Shown: positions 44,378 through 56,100, counted from the first letter of the stretch. The stretch is 64,000 bases of DNA from Pyrenophora tritici-repentis (GCF_003171515.1 NC_089391.1:2480001-2544000), one strand, 5' to 3'. The notes: generated by a model not told the origin, from the letters alone. A program made the numbers and translations.

Positions 44378-47300
44378 ATGTCCATCCGCGTCCTGATCAA
44401 AGACTATCCTCACCGCGCAATCGCCCTCGCTACCTCAACCCACGCACTCGTCCTCCGGCACAGCGCCACCTCCACCGAGAATAGCGGGAATCCCAATGCC
44501 TCGTCAACGTCGCTGGGGAGCAATGGCACCGGCGCCGCTCGCTGCATGGTCGAGTTCACGAGACTAGAAGACGTCGACCTAGACGACTACCGAGCATTAC
44601 ACTCAGTGAACGTGCACGGTACTCTGGGCTTGATCACCGTCGAAAACAATGTCTTCCTGGTCGTGGTTAATGGCGCGAGCAAGGTGGCGACGGTACGGCC
44701 TGGCGAGACGGTGCAGAGGATACACTCGGTCGGATTCTACTGCTTGACCAGCACGGCCTACGACACCATGCTCAACGACGAAGTCAATCCCTACCCCACC
44801 GATACCATAGATGACGAGGGATATGAGATGGGCTTTGGGGGCAGGAAAGAACAGACGCCCATGGAACACCCGTGTCTGGCGCTCAAGAAGATCCTGAGCA
44901 GCGGAACCTTCTACTACAGCTCAGACTTTGACCTCACCAGGCGGTTACAGGACCGGACGACAGATGCGGCAACCGTTTCCATTGATAGCTTGGATGCTGG
45001 ATTTCTTTGGAATTCATACATGATTCAGCCGCTGGTAGACTTCCGGAGCAGGCTTGCACCAAAGGACAAGGATGCTTTAGATGCCTCGGGAATTCTTACG
45101 TCTGCTATCCGGGGCTTCGCTCTCACAATTACGATTCCCAAGGCTTCAGCACCCATCAGGGTTCAGGACTCGGGTATGCCATCTTCCATGACGCTCATCT
45201 CCAGGCTATCATGCAAAAGAGCAGGGACGAGATTTAATTCGCGGGGAATTGACGATGATGGCAACGTCGCCAACTTTGTCGAAAGCGAAACAATATACTG
45301 GGCACCGTCGGGCGTCTGCTTCTCGTACGTGCAGGTTCGAGGAAGTGTCCCAATCTTTTGGGAACAACAAGCTGGTATTCTTCCTGGACAGCAGAAAATT
45401 ACCATCACTCGATCACCAGAAGCCACGCAACCCGCTTTTGATAAACACTTTGATAACCTGGAGTTGAGCTACGGCACTATACACGTCGTCAACTTACTGA
45501 GTAATGAGAAGCAAAACGAGCTAGAGTTGTCGCACAAATATCGCATTCACATCAAAAACAGCCCTTTGAATCATGCAAGTGATTCTGATCGAGAGCATGA
45601 TCTCATCAAGCTCACGGAATATGACTTCCATGCCGAGACCCGAGGACCGGGTGGATACGAGATGGCCAGTATGATCGCTCAATGGATCCAGGGCTCGGCA
45701 GAAGGCTTCGGATACTATCTTTCTGAAGATGTGGAAGAGCATGTCAGACGCAACGGACAGGACTATATTGTCCGCAGGACAATGACAATACTGCAACAAG
45801 AAGGTATCTTCAGGACCAACTGTCTAGATTGCCTTGACCGAACCAACCTCGTCCAAACCATCATCAGCAAAATGGCACTTGAACTTTTTCTTAGTCAAAA
45901 GAGCCTCAGAGCTAGTCAGGATTTCTGGGCCAGACACTCAAGCATGTGGGCAGATAACGGAGATGCTCTCTCGAAGATCTATGCGGGCACAGGAGCGCTG
46001 AAGTCCTCGTTTACCCGATCTGGAAAGATGTCACTTGCTGGTGCTCTGGCAGACGCTCGTAAGAGCGCCACTCGAATGTATATCAACAACTTCGCAGATA
46101 AGGGCCGACAAAACACCATTGATATGCTTCTTGGACGACTGATCGGCCAGGTTCCAGTGCATCTTTACGATCCACTTAATGACTTTGTCGTTGCAGAGCT
46201 TGCGCGACGATCTGCAGAGTACTCGGAAACTGAGATGATAAACATCCTTGTTGGCACATTCAACTTGAATGGAAAGACGAGCGGAATCAACAGCGATCTA
46301 TCTCCCTGGTTATGTCCTGATGTCGATCCATCGCAACAGTGTCCTGAAATAGTAGCTGTTGGATTCCAAGAGATTGTCGAGCTGAGCCCTCAGCAGATCA
46401 TGTCAACAGACCCAGATCGACGCGAGGCTTGGGAGGAAGCCGTCAGAAACTGCCTCAACAAAAACGCCGAAAAACATAGAAAGGAAGAGTATGTCATGCT
46501 TCGGGGTGGTCAACTGGTTGGAGCGAGCTTATCAGTCTTCGTCCGATCAGACTGTCTCAAGCACATCAAGAATGTGGAAGGTGCTTTGAAGAAGGTAAGC
46601 ATATATATACGCTCTCTGCAGAATATAAGCCTAACTAGAACATTAGACTGGCATGTCTGGAATGGCAGGTAACAAAGGAGCTGTCGCCATTCGCTTCGAG
46701 TATGCCAACACATCCATCTGTCTTGTTACTGCCCATCTTGCAGCTGGCTTCTCCAACTACCAAGAACGCAATCGGGACTACAAGACTATCAGTCATGGCC
46801 TAAGATTCCAAAGAAACCGTTCCATCGAGGATCACGACACAGTGATATGGCTTGGCGACTTCAACTATCGGATTGGTTTGAACAACGAAAAGGTGCAGAG
46901 GCTATGCCATGTCGGCGACCTGGAGACCCTGTATGAGAATGATCAGGTAGGCTCCCTCTCTTGTGCCGCGCATCCGCTACTAACATCTACTAGCTCAACT
47001 TGCAGATGGTTGCAGGCCTGACATTCCCTTATTACTCAGAAGCTCGTATCACATTCCCCCCTACGTACAAGTATGATCTTAACAGTGATCAATACGATAC
47101 GTCTGAGAAAGCGCGCATACCCGCTTGGTGCGATCGCGTGCTCCGCAAAGGTGACAACATCCGACAGATACAGTACAACGATGCACCTCTTCGGTTCTCC
47201 GACCACAGACCAGTCTATGCAACCTTTGTGGTCTTGGTCCAAAGAATCGATGAGAAAAAGAAAGATGAGCTGAAGGCGGCTTTGTACAGACAAAGAAGGG

Positions 47301-48227
47301 AAGTCGTAGGTGACACTAGAGCAGCCGGCCATCTAGGTCAAGATGAAACCGATGATGAAGATCTGCTTGGTTACGATAGCATAGAGCCAGGGCTACCGCC
47401 TGCAAGCTCAGATCGTAGGAAGTGGTGGCTTGACAACGGTACTTTTCTCGTTTTCCCTGTTATAGCTTGGTTACTGATCTTTCAAAGGTCTCCCAGCCAA
47501 AGCGCGCGTCCAACCGCCATCTAATGATCACTTACCCAATCCAAAACGACCCAGTAATCCCTTTACGCCCAGTCCAGAGCCTGAATGGGTAGACGTCAGG
47601 CACTTGCAGAGTAGTCGCAGACCGGAGCCGCCGCCAACTCGCGGTTCACAAAGGGCACGCACAGTCGACTTCAACGACCCAAACCCATCACGAGCACAAG
47701 AGCCAATGGCTCGCAAAATGATCGCACCTCTCTACCCAGGCCATGCATCGCAGATACTCGGCTCTGATGGCGCGAACAATTCCTTCAACGACCTTCGACG
47801 TAGCGCCTCAAGCGCATCTACTCACTCTCTTCCCGCCAACCTCCCCTACCGCACGTCAAACACTCAGTCCCAAAATCAGCCCACCAGTAGACCCCAAGTC
47901 CTCCGCAAAGCCGCTCCCCCACCCATCCCCAACAAGAAGCCTTCACTCCTTTCGAAAAGCCCGTCGCGAGGTACATCACCCGTTCCCCCACCGCAGCAGT
48001 ATCGCGACGACCCCCAACCAGTGAAGCGCTCAATGGCACCGCCACCGAACTTGGCACGTAAACCCATTCAAAACCTTATCGATGGAGAAGACAAGCCGCC
48101 GCTGCCGCCTAGGACAGGGACGAATAGGAGTTCACGGAGTGGTGGAGGGAGGAACCTGATGGATGATGATCCGGAAGATGTGCATAATAACTTGAGAGAT
48201 TGGGAAGTTCTGAGACCTGTGAGGTAA
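44378..48227 (+). CDS. Synaptojanin-like phosphoinositide phosphatase (Inp51/52/53 type)
   Basis: Four exons (44378-46594, 46647-46946, 46994-47438, 47488-48227) give 1233 residues. The N-terminal Sac1 domain (~1-600) has the catalytic CX5RT motif C482-LDCLD-R488-T489 intact, so PI3P, PI4P and PI(3,5)P2 turnover is expected, as in yeast Inp52/Inp53 and unlike the inactive Inp51. The inositol-polyphosphate 5-phosphatase domain (~625-920) shows LVGTFNLNGK, KGAVAIRFEY, W807-LGDFNYRI, PAWCDRVL and S908-DHRP, all needed for PI(4,5)P2 hydrolysis. The C-terminal 250 residues are proline-rich (PEPPPTRG, KAAPPPIPNKKP, KPPLPPRTG), which bind SH3 proteins such as Bzz1 or Rvs167 in yeast. The role is in clathrin-mediated endocytosis and vesicle uncoating. 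Introns are 47-52 nt. Confidence 0.94.
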
Positions 48228-48881
48228 AGCAGAGAAAGGACCCGAAGTTTTGTCATCGAGGACTTGTTGCATCGATTGTGGTGTATCGGCTGGAGTGTAG
48301 TGATTGACAGAGAGAGAAATAGATAGACTAATTGTTTTGTGTATGGGAACAATCGGAGTCGCGAGCTCTCTTTTGAGATGCTACCGCGCTTCGACGGAAG
48401 AAAAGACCACAACGTATACATTGAGCTATGATGCACTGCAGCCTCATTTGAATGGGACCTGAACCAACGTTTGTGCCCTGATTGCACGATAGCCATTGCT
48501 TCAATACCAATCGATCTACATTCAGATACCCAGCAGCGCCGACTCTTTACCAGGGCAAGATTCGTCCTGTGAAGGCGTGTTATAGCTGCTTGTATGGTAT
48601 TTCATAACGGTAATGTCGCCATCGCAATAACTTGCCTCGCGCCCTACATGTTCGTTGTAGTGGCCAGAAGGTGGTGCCTACCTAAGTAGTTACCTTGAGC
48701 AAGTGCTGTGGGCCCAAGTGCAGCCGAGCCTCGCGTCCGACTTCACCCCACCACCATCGTCGACCTTTGCAGCCTGCAACCCCACCCAATCACCTGTTTT
48801 TGACCATATTTCAACACATCCCTATCGGACAATCGTTTTCGCTGCTACACCGACCTCCGCCATTCAGTGGCTGCCGCCGAC
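48228..48881. other. Intergenic, 650 bp
   Basis: 3' UTR of the phosphatase gene and promoter of the NatB subunit gene. Nothing else seen. Confidence 0.55.
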
Positions 48882-51800
48882 ATGGCGTTCAACAATTGGG
48901 ATAAGTTGCGTAAAGCTCAACGCGACTACCCCAAACCAAATAAGATCGCAGAAGTGTTCGTACGAAAGGCACTCAAGAAGAGTCCCAAAAACCCTTTCCT
49001 GTTGGTATGAAATGTGAACACGCTGTTGCCCACTCACGCTAATCTCCATTAGGCTTGGGAAGCTAACCTGTCGCTTCATCTGAACCACGACGCCGAGACT
49101 GCAATTCGTCAAGTGCAGCAGGCATGGGAGCAGCCCGGGTCCAACGATGTTCGACTCTTATCGTACCTGTACGAGGTGTTGGCAGAAGCAACCCGAAAAA
49201 GCCACCGTGTCCTTGAGATCAGCAGCGTGGGTGATGCGAATTCAAAGAAGTGGCAGAGCGCTGCGAAAACCTTAACACGCAAACAAGACCGGGAAGACTT
49301 TTGGTCCGCGCTAGGCAAAGTTGCGTCGCGTGAGAGGTGCTGGGAAGACTTCCGACTCGTACGATGACTCTTTTTAATCTACCGCAATTGACCACGGGAT
49401 GCTAACGATTCGTAGGCTGTCGTTCAATACAACAAGGAGATCAAAGAGGGCACCACATCACCATCTGCAAAGAAACAGGCTCACTACACACAAATAATCG
49501 CCCTTCAACAAGCAGCATCTCAGCAGTCACGTATCGAAGGCGGCGAGCAGAAATGCAAAATTTATGCCGATTTGGCACGTGGGCTGCTAAAGCAAGCATA
49601 TCAGGCACCACAGGTTTGACGCTCCGAAATATCCTGAACGCTATACTGAATGGTTCCAGGTTAATCCCCTAGCGTTTAAGGATATACGGGATCTACGTTT
49701 TATGGGCGAAGTTCATTGCAAGCAAAACCGATGCAACGAGCTTGTAGAGCTCTGGGACCATCCACCTGATGACTTGCAACCCCTCATGGCAACCCATCAA
49801 GACGACTTGTGGCGTATGAAGATCAAGCTTGCGCATGAGGAATCGAATTGGAAACTAGTCGAGAGACTGTGTCTGGCCTATATCGAGCTCGCGATATCGA
49901 AATTGGTTCAAGACCCACAATCCAAGTCCTTTTGGGAACTGTGTGCCTGGAAGTTCGATACATGGATACTTTTGTTACGTGCACTGGCAGAAAACCATGA
50001 CGCTGTAGAGTAAGTTGTACTGTAGACCAAACACTGCTAATCCCGTGTTTGCTGATCAGTATAGGGGCCGGCATATTTTATCTGGCATTCGGGATCGTGC
50101 TTTTGGAGAACAATTTCCGACCCAAGATCGCTCCTTAATGCTCGCATATATGTGGCTCTGCGGAATGTCAAATAACCCGATGCTGGAGCATCTCAAGATC
50201 TACTGGGAACAGCATTCGAATCGCATAGTCTGTTTCCCGGACATAAAACCTTTTGTCAAAGTCATGAGAGTGGAGGAGTACTCAGAACTCTTGGATTTTG
50301 TCCGGGAGAAATCAGCAATGGATTATGCCCCCAAGGTGGGTCATGTAAGTCTCTGTGCTGGCATATCCAGTTCTGACATTGTGAAGACTCAGGACTTGCA
50401 CATCATCGAGCAGAACACCCTGAAGATGTTTTACTACACGCATTGCTCCATTACCCATCCCCCGCCTGTAGGACTGATACATTGGAGGCAAGGTAATATG
50501 GAGATCGTTTTCCGTCGGGCAGTCACGAGCCCCTGGTCAACAGAGTCCAATTCGTCCATAGGCTTCATCGCGATTTATTGCCTCCTCCAGCTGCACCGCG
50601 ACGCCATGTGTAACAAGGAACCTCAGCATCCTTTACAGACAACGCGAAACTCCCGACTTTTATTACAAGCTGCCATGCTCGCGCGTCACTTAGTCGCTTG
50701 CCACAAGGAAAAGCAGGATAGAACACTATCACTACTTGCCGCTCGGCTGCACCTCAACCTTGGTCTAGGAAAATGTGCTTTCCAGCTATACAGATTCACA
50801 AAGTCCAAGGAAATGTTGTTATACAACTTGTCAGTATACGTTCTATCGCGGATTTCTCTTGCGCATCCATTTGGTGCCGACGGTCGCGGAGGCTTTTCTG
50901 CAGAGGAAGAGCTCGAAAATGTCATAGACTCCATGAACAGGATGGAGAACAAGGTCCAAGACACTATGATTCCAGACCTGCAATCGATCACATGGGACAA
51001 GACTATTGGCTTGCTCAGACTAAAGGAGAAGTTCAGAACGAGCTTATCCAAACTCACATGTATTACGGAGCGCCGGCGCGTAGCGCGATTGAAGGGCGAA
51101 TCTGTGGATAACCTACCAGTTTTGGACTGGACAAGTGAGTAAACGCAAAACTACATCAAGCAGCGGGCTAAATTGGGCAGACTACCGAAGCGTCAATGAC
51201 GATATAGACAGGAATGTCTTTCCCCACTACGACCAAGATGCCAAAGGGCCACTCTCATATGTTATGCCCAACAGGTTGCCCAATGCATCTTGGATGCTCA
51301 GCAATCATAATAACATCGAAGCATGTACCAGAGTGCTATGCAAAGAGACGCAGAGGCTCGACTATATTCGCGCAACAGACGGTGTGGTCGGAAGCAATGA
51401 GTTCGACACACCAGCCGAGTCGAGAGCAAAAATCATGTGGGCCTTGATCAACGACATTGTTAAGATCATGACGTGGGAGAAAGATTACCTCGACACGCTC
51501 ACCAGACCCATCAAAAAGTTGCCCCAAGAGCTCCATGCGATGCGTGTAGCGATGGAAAAACTACGCATGCCTGGCTCCACCACTTTGAAACTCGAAGACG
51601 AGCCTGCCATGTTCCACGAGAACATGCTGATTTCTTGTTACACAAAGTTTGAGGTTCTCCGCGCGCTCAACAAGATGATCGAGCACATGCGGGAGAAGGT
51701 CATCAACCCGAAGAGCACTCATTTCATGAAGGCTACGCTGCCGAAGAACTGGGTACCCGAAGTTGAAACTGAGATGAAGATCTGCTATGAAGCAATACGT

Positions 51801-51995
51801 GATTTAGCACGTAGCTATATCTTTCTGATCAAGGAGAAGGGCGAGGCAGCGATCAAGGCACAGATACGGTGGGGCATCACAGGACAAGTCCTCAGGAATA
51901 TGTTGACTGATGCTGATGTGGCTTTGTATGCACGCGAGTATGTCGATAGTGCATTGCAGGCTTGGGAGGGAGTACTCAAGGTCAAACTTAAGTAG
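48882..51995 (+). CDS. N-terminal acetyltransferase B auxiliary subunit (Naa25/Mdm20-like)
   Basis: Seven exons (48882-49004, 49053-49358, 49416-49613, 49660-50009, 50065-50344, 50393-51134, 51181-51995) give 937 residues. The N terminus is helical-repeat (TPR-like): NWDKLRKAQRDYPKPNKIAE, KALKKSPKNPFLLAWEANLS, LHLNHDAETAIRQVQQAWEQ. Family-like segments are KSFWELCAWKFDTWILLLRA and RSLMLAYMWLCGMSNN. Mdm20 holds the Nat3 catalytic subunit to ribosomes; NatB acetylates Met-Asp, Met-Glu, Met-Asn and Met-Gln N termini, including actin and tropomyosin, and its loss disturbs actin cables and mitochondrial inheritance. Splicing is phase-consistent throughout. Intron 5 (50345-50392) is 48 nt, in frame and stop-free; removing it gives PKVGH|DLHIIEQN. 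Assignment rests on overall pattern, so it is probable, not certain. Confidence 0.78.
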
Positions 51996-52716
51996 TAAGA
52001 TTGAGGTACTGAGCCACAATCCATGCTTTGGTTTCGCACATTTCAGCACTCTATTCTTCCAAAAAGCCTCACATGCCATAGTTTACATGCGGTTCTACTT
52101 GAAAATGTACTATGTAGGCTCCTTAACTTTGGTCCAAGATCCTTTGGTGCATATGAGTGATATCGCGAGTATAACTACGAGACTAGTTATATACGATAGT
52201 TCGATGCCTGGCTACATTTCCAGTCGTTGGCTATGTCATAAAGCCCGAACCCATACATCTCGCAGAAATTGGAGCAATAATATATCAGGAAAATCTGGAG
52301 AGAAGTATTCTTCACTCCCGATGAGCTTTGCCACGAACAGGATAATCCAGAAACTATCATCAACGGTATATAACTGATATAGAATAGGCAGCTTAAATGT
52401 CTATATTCCCACTGCAAGTTGACAATGCACGTCCGAAACCGTAGGTGATGTTCGATTGAGGTAATCACCAGGCACCCATTTGTTGCTAAGCAACAGTGAA
52501 GCGCAAACGCACTGTGTTGTATCATCAACAACGCGACTCACCTTCACTTCGCTTTTAGCCCCGATTTTGTTTACCTATTCCTCGCTCTCCATATTTTCTC
52601 CGACTGTGCGCGCATTGATTCACCACTATCCCTTGACCACACATTACACTTCCAGTCACCTAACTTACAAAATATCAAGCTACCACGTTTGCTCTTCGGA
52701 GTCGTCACCACGCAAG
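51996..52716. other. Intergenic, 720 bp
   Basis: 3' flank of the NatB gene and promoter of the cysteine-rich gene. No supported gene. Confidence 0.55.
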
Positions 52717-53958
52717 ATGTCTCAACCGTGGCGCCCCTACAGCTTCGAATACGGTGATGATCCTGGAGAGCCTGTCGAAGAGACGCGCCCCGAGTCGACT
52801 GAGTCTCTCATCAAACCCAAACCGCAGAAGAGCACTGTCATGAACTTGCCCAACGTATCAATCAGTACCATAGGCGACCTCTCTCGTGTCGAAGACGGCG
52901 GAGAGCCTTCCAGTCATGCGGCAGCGTCAGAGAGTTCTGATAGGTATGAAGAGCACAAGCAATCTGTAGGCGTAGTGGATCGTAGCCACGAGCACACTGG
53001 ACTTGGGCTGACACAAAAACTCCCTGGTAGCGTTGCACGTGCACGTGCTGCTGTAGAGGTGCGAATACAGGTTATCAAGGCCGAACTGGGTTCCCGTCAA
53101 GAAGGCTCCAAGCTCGCTCGCGATGGCGCAGCAGTCCTACCCCCCGTACCAACCATCAAGTTCACCGACAACGAGAAAGAGCCGAAGGAGAGTGGAGAGC
53201 CATGTGGAAAGTGGCGATGCTGCAAGTGCAATCGAGCCCAGGAGCTTGTCAGCTACACCAAAGGCGAGCATCCGGTCAGCGTCTTGGAGTGCGCATGTGT
53301 GCATCGGTCCTGTACCAAGTGTACTTTGGAGGGTCTGATCAAGGCTTTCGTGCCTATGAGCGAGCCAGAGGTTGTGACCTTGTCAGAAGACGTCAACAAG
53401 AGCATCCGTTTCGGCGTCTTTTGTGATGGCTGTGGCTTATCCTGGCGCGCGCGCGAGGTCCACGATGATGCGAGCACAAAGGCAGCGGTGAAGTCGGCCC
53501 TATTGCGAGTCTCTGCTCTCCCTAGACGACTGACCAAGCGCGGTCCCCATGCTTTAGAGCGTCTCCGGCCTTCGCAGTCGATGAGCAATCTCCATGCCCA
53601 GCCTCGAGCCACTGCGCCTCTCACCGTTTCGAAGTCTGTCCTCAACCTCCGAGCCCTATCCAGCGAAATGGAGAAAGAGTATGGAAAACAGGCTGAGATG
53701 GTCTCTGTCAAGTTCACGGGCATCAAGTGTGATTGCGGCATGGTCACTGATGCTTCTTCGCTTTGCTTCCAGATTGTGGACCCTCCCAAGGACTTCTACA
53801 AAGCTCAGTTTTCAAAGCTGATGGCAGAGCGTAAGGTAACACCGCCTAGCTTTGGAACAACACCGGAAGACCAGGCTAGAGGTCATGGAGCACCTACCTT
53901 GACTCTGAAGGGAGGCCGTGTCCGTCACGCCAACCCGCTTAGGAGCAACCCAGTCTAG
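52717..53958 (+). CDS. Cysteine-rich protein, putative double zinc-ribbon
   Basis: A single exon encodes 413 residues. The first ~160 are hydrophilic and Glu/Ser-rich. From ~165 a cysteine cluster appears: KWRCCKCNRAQELVSY, then VLECACVHRSCTKCTLEGLI, then FGVFCDGCGLSWRAREV and, after a basic Ser-rich linker, GIKCDCGMVTDASSLCF. The spacings CxxC, CxC...C..C and CxxC can bind two zinc ions, as in the fungal proteins usually called probable double zinc ribbon domain proteins. No nuclease, ubiquitin-ligase or DNA-binding motif goes with it, so function is open. The frame is open further upstream to 52480, but MSQPWRPYSFEYG at 52717 is the natural start, because the upstream residues are of leader-like composition. 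Confidence 0.75.
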   Translation: MSQPWRPYSFEYGDDPGEPVEETRPESTESLIKPKPQKSTVMNLPNVSISTIGDLSRVEDGGEPSSHAAASESSDRYEEHKQSVGVVDRSHEHTGLGLTQKLPGSVARARAAVEVRIQVIKAELGSRQEGSKLARDGAAVLPPVPTIKFTDNEKEPKESGEPCGKWRCCKCNRAQELVSYTKGEHPVSVLECACVHRSCTKCTLEGLIKAFVPMSEPEVVTLSEDVNKSIRFGVFCDGCGLSWRAREVHDDASTKAAVKSALLRVSALPRRLTKRGPHALERLRPSQSMSNLHAQPRATAPLTVSKSVLNLRALSSEMEKEYGKQAEMVSVKFTGIKCDCGMVTDASSLCFQIVDPPKDFYKAQFSKLMAERKVTPPSFGTTPEDQARGHGAPTLTLKGGRVRHANPLRSNPV

Positions 53959-55054
53959 AAAGGTACAAGTCCTAGCAGACTGCGGGAGCTCTTGTGGTCA
54001 TGACCATGGAAAACGGGTCTTGGGGGCTGTAGTAGGACATACGATCTATGGGTACTGCCTCGAAATCAGGGCTTGTTGGGTATTCAGAATCGACGAAGGC
54101 GATCTTTATCCACCTATATTCCCTGGGCAGAGTGGCTAACGTCTTGAGACTTATCGGGGCTGTACTGTAAGACTGGCGGACCGGCGTAGGAATCAGATCT
54201 GGGATACTCCTAGTCATCGATTAGATGGCGGCGAGATTTCGTAGGCAGAAGGAATAAGACCACTTGCTAGTATATTGAGGGTTGATGAATGTGACCAAAA
54301 GTGCTTAATATCGGCTTTAATGCTAACAGCTAAGCAGGCAGAGAGGTAGTTGGCATTCACGTGTATGCATGCCCGAGGCGAATACATGTCCTAACATTGC
54401 CACTCTTAGGCATAAACGCGGCAAGCCCGTGTGATATCGTAAAACAATGAGCCACTTCTGGAAGCATTGTTGGTAGTATTGTTGGTGTTGCTATCACAGT
54501 ACCTACACTTGTCTCAGCTCCTGACATCAGCCATCATAATCCCTATGGGGTATCTGAATCAAACATCATCATAATAACCAATTTTGGAATCGAAGATCAC
54601 TTGCCCAGCATAGTCGCGCAGTATCTCTGATCAAGTGCAATGGGTCATGAGTATCCAGGTACTGTGCCTTGGATGTGCGCCCTGCAGGCCGCCTCACTCA
54701 GGGTCCAAGGCAACGAACGATAGCCATAACCCTGGTTTTTTTGGTTGGCAGACCCGCGTGTAGGCACGCCTTCATTGCCGCGAAGCGTGGTAGTATAATG
54801 GCTGTGCTATGTAGTGCATGCCGCTGGAGGGGGCGGTGCAGCGCAATGGTCATGCGCTTCCAATTAACCGCGCGCTTCAGTAGGTAGCACGCTTTCTCCG
54901 ATGATAAAGTGGTACTCACCTGTGCACTTTCAGTCTCACTCACAAATTTGTAACACTTCCAACACTCATCGATACATCTTATCGTCACTGTTTGCCGTTT
55001 GCGTCGTGCACCGCACATCAGAGAGTACGTTCGCTGTTAGTGCCCCATCATAAT

Positions 55055-55068
55055 TAACGTTAACGTTA
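55055..55068. promoter_or_regulatory. 14-bp perfect palindrome upstream of the deoxyribosyltransferase-like gene
   Basis: TAACGTTAACGTTA is its own reverse complement and contains two AACGTT units in tandem. It lies 27 bp before a TATAAG and 229 bp before the start codon, a position suited to a dimeric activator or repressor. Chance is possible. Confidence 0.3.
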
Positions 55069-55094
55069 CCGTACAAGGCCGCCCCACTAGGCGT

Positions 55095-55100
55095 CTATAA
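55095..55100 (+). promoter_or_regulatory. TATA-box candidate
   Basis: TATAAG in the context TCTATAAGAG, about 200 bp before the ATG of the deoxyribosyltransferase-like gene. Consensus match only. Confidence 0.35.
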
Positions 55101-55296
55101 GAGAAGGAACACCCAACTGACTTCCACTTGCAGTTTCCACAGCCTTGAACAGCCTTGTTCTTACTACAGTCTTGCTTGAACATCTTGAATTCCCGCCAAA
55201 TTTAGTGCTTCAATTGTTTGGGGAAGCTTGCAATCGTCAAACGGCCATCGAGGAGTAGCCAGTACAACTATCATCAAATTATCACTCAAGGACAAT

Positions 55297-56100
55297 ATGG
55301 CCACACCAGTTAGCACCACATCATTTAGCGATGATGACTTGTTCCCGCCAACGGATACCGAGGGGGACGATGTCGACAAGAAGGCCAATGTTGACAAAGA
55401 GACCGATGTCGACAAGGAGGTCGAGGACATACGCAACCAACTTTCGCCGCTTCCATCACCGCTGCCGAAGCAGCACAAGGACTTCGTGCACAGCCTACCC
55501 AAAGGAAAACCCGATTACCGAAAATTCAGTGTCTTCACAGCAGGCAGCATAGAGATGGGAAAAGCAGTACATTGGCAAAAGCAGATGGCGACCATGCTGT
55601 CCGATTTACCCATCACCGTCTGTAACCCCCGCTCAGGAAAGTGGAATCCCAACGTCACTCCAGAGGCCAAGCATCAGGCTTTTCGGGAGCAGGTTGAATG
55701 GGAGCTCGGAGCGCTGGAGCAAGTCGACGTGATCGTTTTCTTCTTCGATACCACGACCAGGAGCCCTATCACGCTGCTTGAGTTGGGTCTGTGGGCGGCA
55801 TCCGACAAGGTCATTGTCTGCTGTGGTCCAAAGTACTGGAGACATGGAAACGTCATGATCACTTGTGAGCGCTACGGCGTCCCCATGGTCGAGTCATTTG
55901 CGGATTTGGTGCCCGCGGTTAGGAGTATGCTTCACACCAAGGGTATGCAGCTTGATGATAACGGTGATTTGATCGGGCCAAATGTCCATGTGCCCAAGGA
56001 CAAGCCGAAGAAGAAGTCGCAACTGGAGGCGGAAATTGCGGAGACGAAAAGAGAGGTTGACTCTCTACGAGCAGAACTGTCGGCAAAGTCCAGAATCTGA
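55297..56100 (+). CDS. Nucleoside 2-deoxyribosyltransferase-like protein
   Basis: A single exon encodes 267 residues. After an acidic, repetitive leader with three VDK units (residues ~26-42), a Rossmann-like domain at ~75-235 matches the nucleoside 2-deoxyribosyltransferase-like family: KFSVFTAGSIEMGKAVHWQ, CNPRSGKWNPN, FREQVEWELGALEQVDVIVF, TRSPITLLELGLWAASDKVI and CGPKYWRHGNVMITCERYGV. E162 in LLELG corresponds to the family's nucleophilic Glu, and D144 sits at the usual end of the second strand. Classical members transfer deoxyribose between bases; relatives hydrolyse N-glycosidic bonds of nucleotides, and the fold is akin to TIR/SIR2-type NAD-consuming domains. The C terminus is a short coiled coil (QLEAEIAETKREVDSLRAEL), which suggests oligomerisation. 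No partner gene is adjacent: 1.3 kb upstream and 0.8 kb downstream are empty. Confidence 0.82.
   Translation: MATPVSTTSFSDDDLFPPTDTEGDDVDKKANVDKETDVDKEVEDIRNQLSPLPSPLPKQHKDFVHSLPKGKPDYRKFSVFTAGSIEMGKAVHWQKQMATMLSDLPITVCNPRSGKWNPNVTPEAKHQAFREQVEWELGALEQVDVIVFFFDTTTRSPITLLELGLWAASDKVIVCCGPKYWRHGNVMITCERYGVPMVESFADLVPAVRSMLHTKGMQLDDNGDLIGPNVHVPKDKPKKKSQLEAEIAETKREVDSLRAELSAKSRI

Larger units (their letters stand above)
53959..55296. other. Intergenic, 1.3 kb
   Basis: No supported gene; a minus-strand 106-codon frame (55018-54698) has no domain. The right end carries a perfect palindrome (55055-55068) and a TATA-like element (55095) preceding the deoxyribosyltransferase-like gene. Confidence 0.5.
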
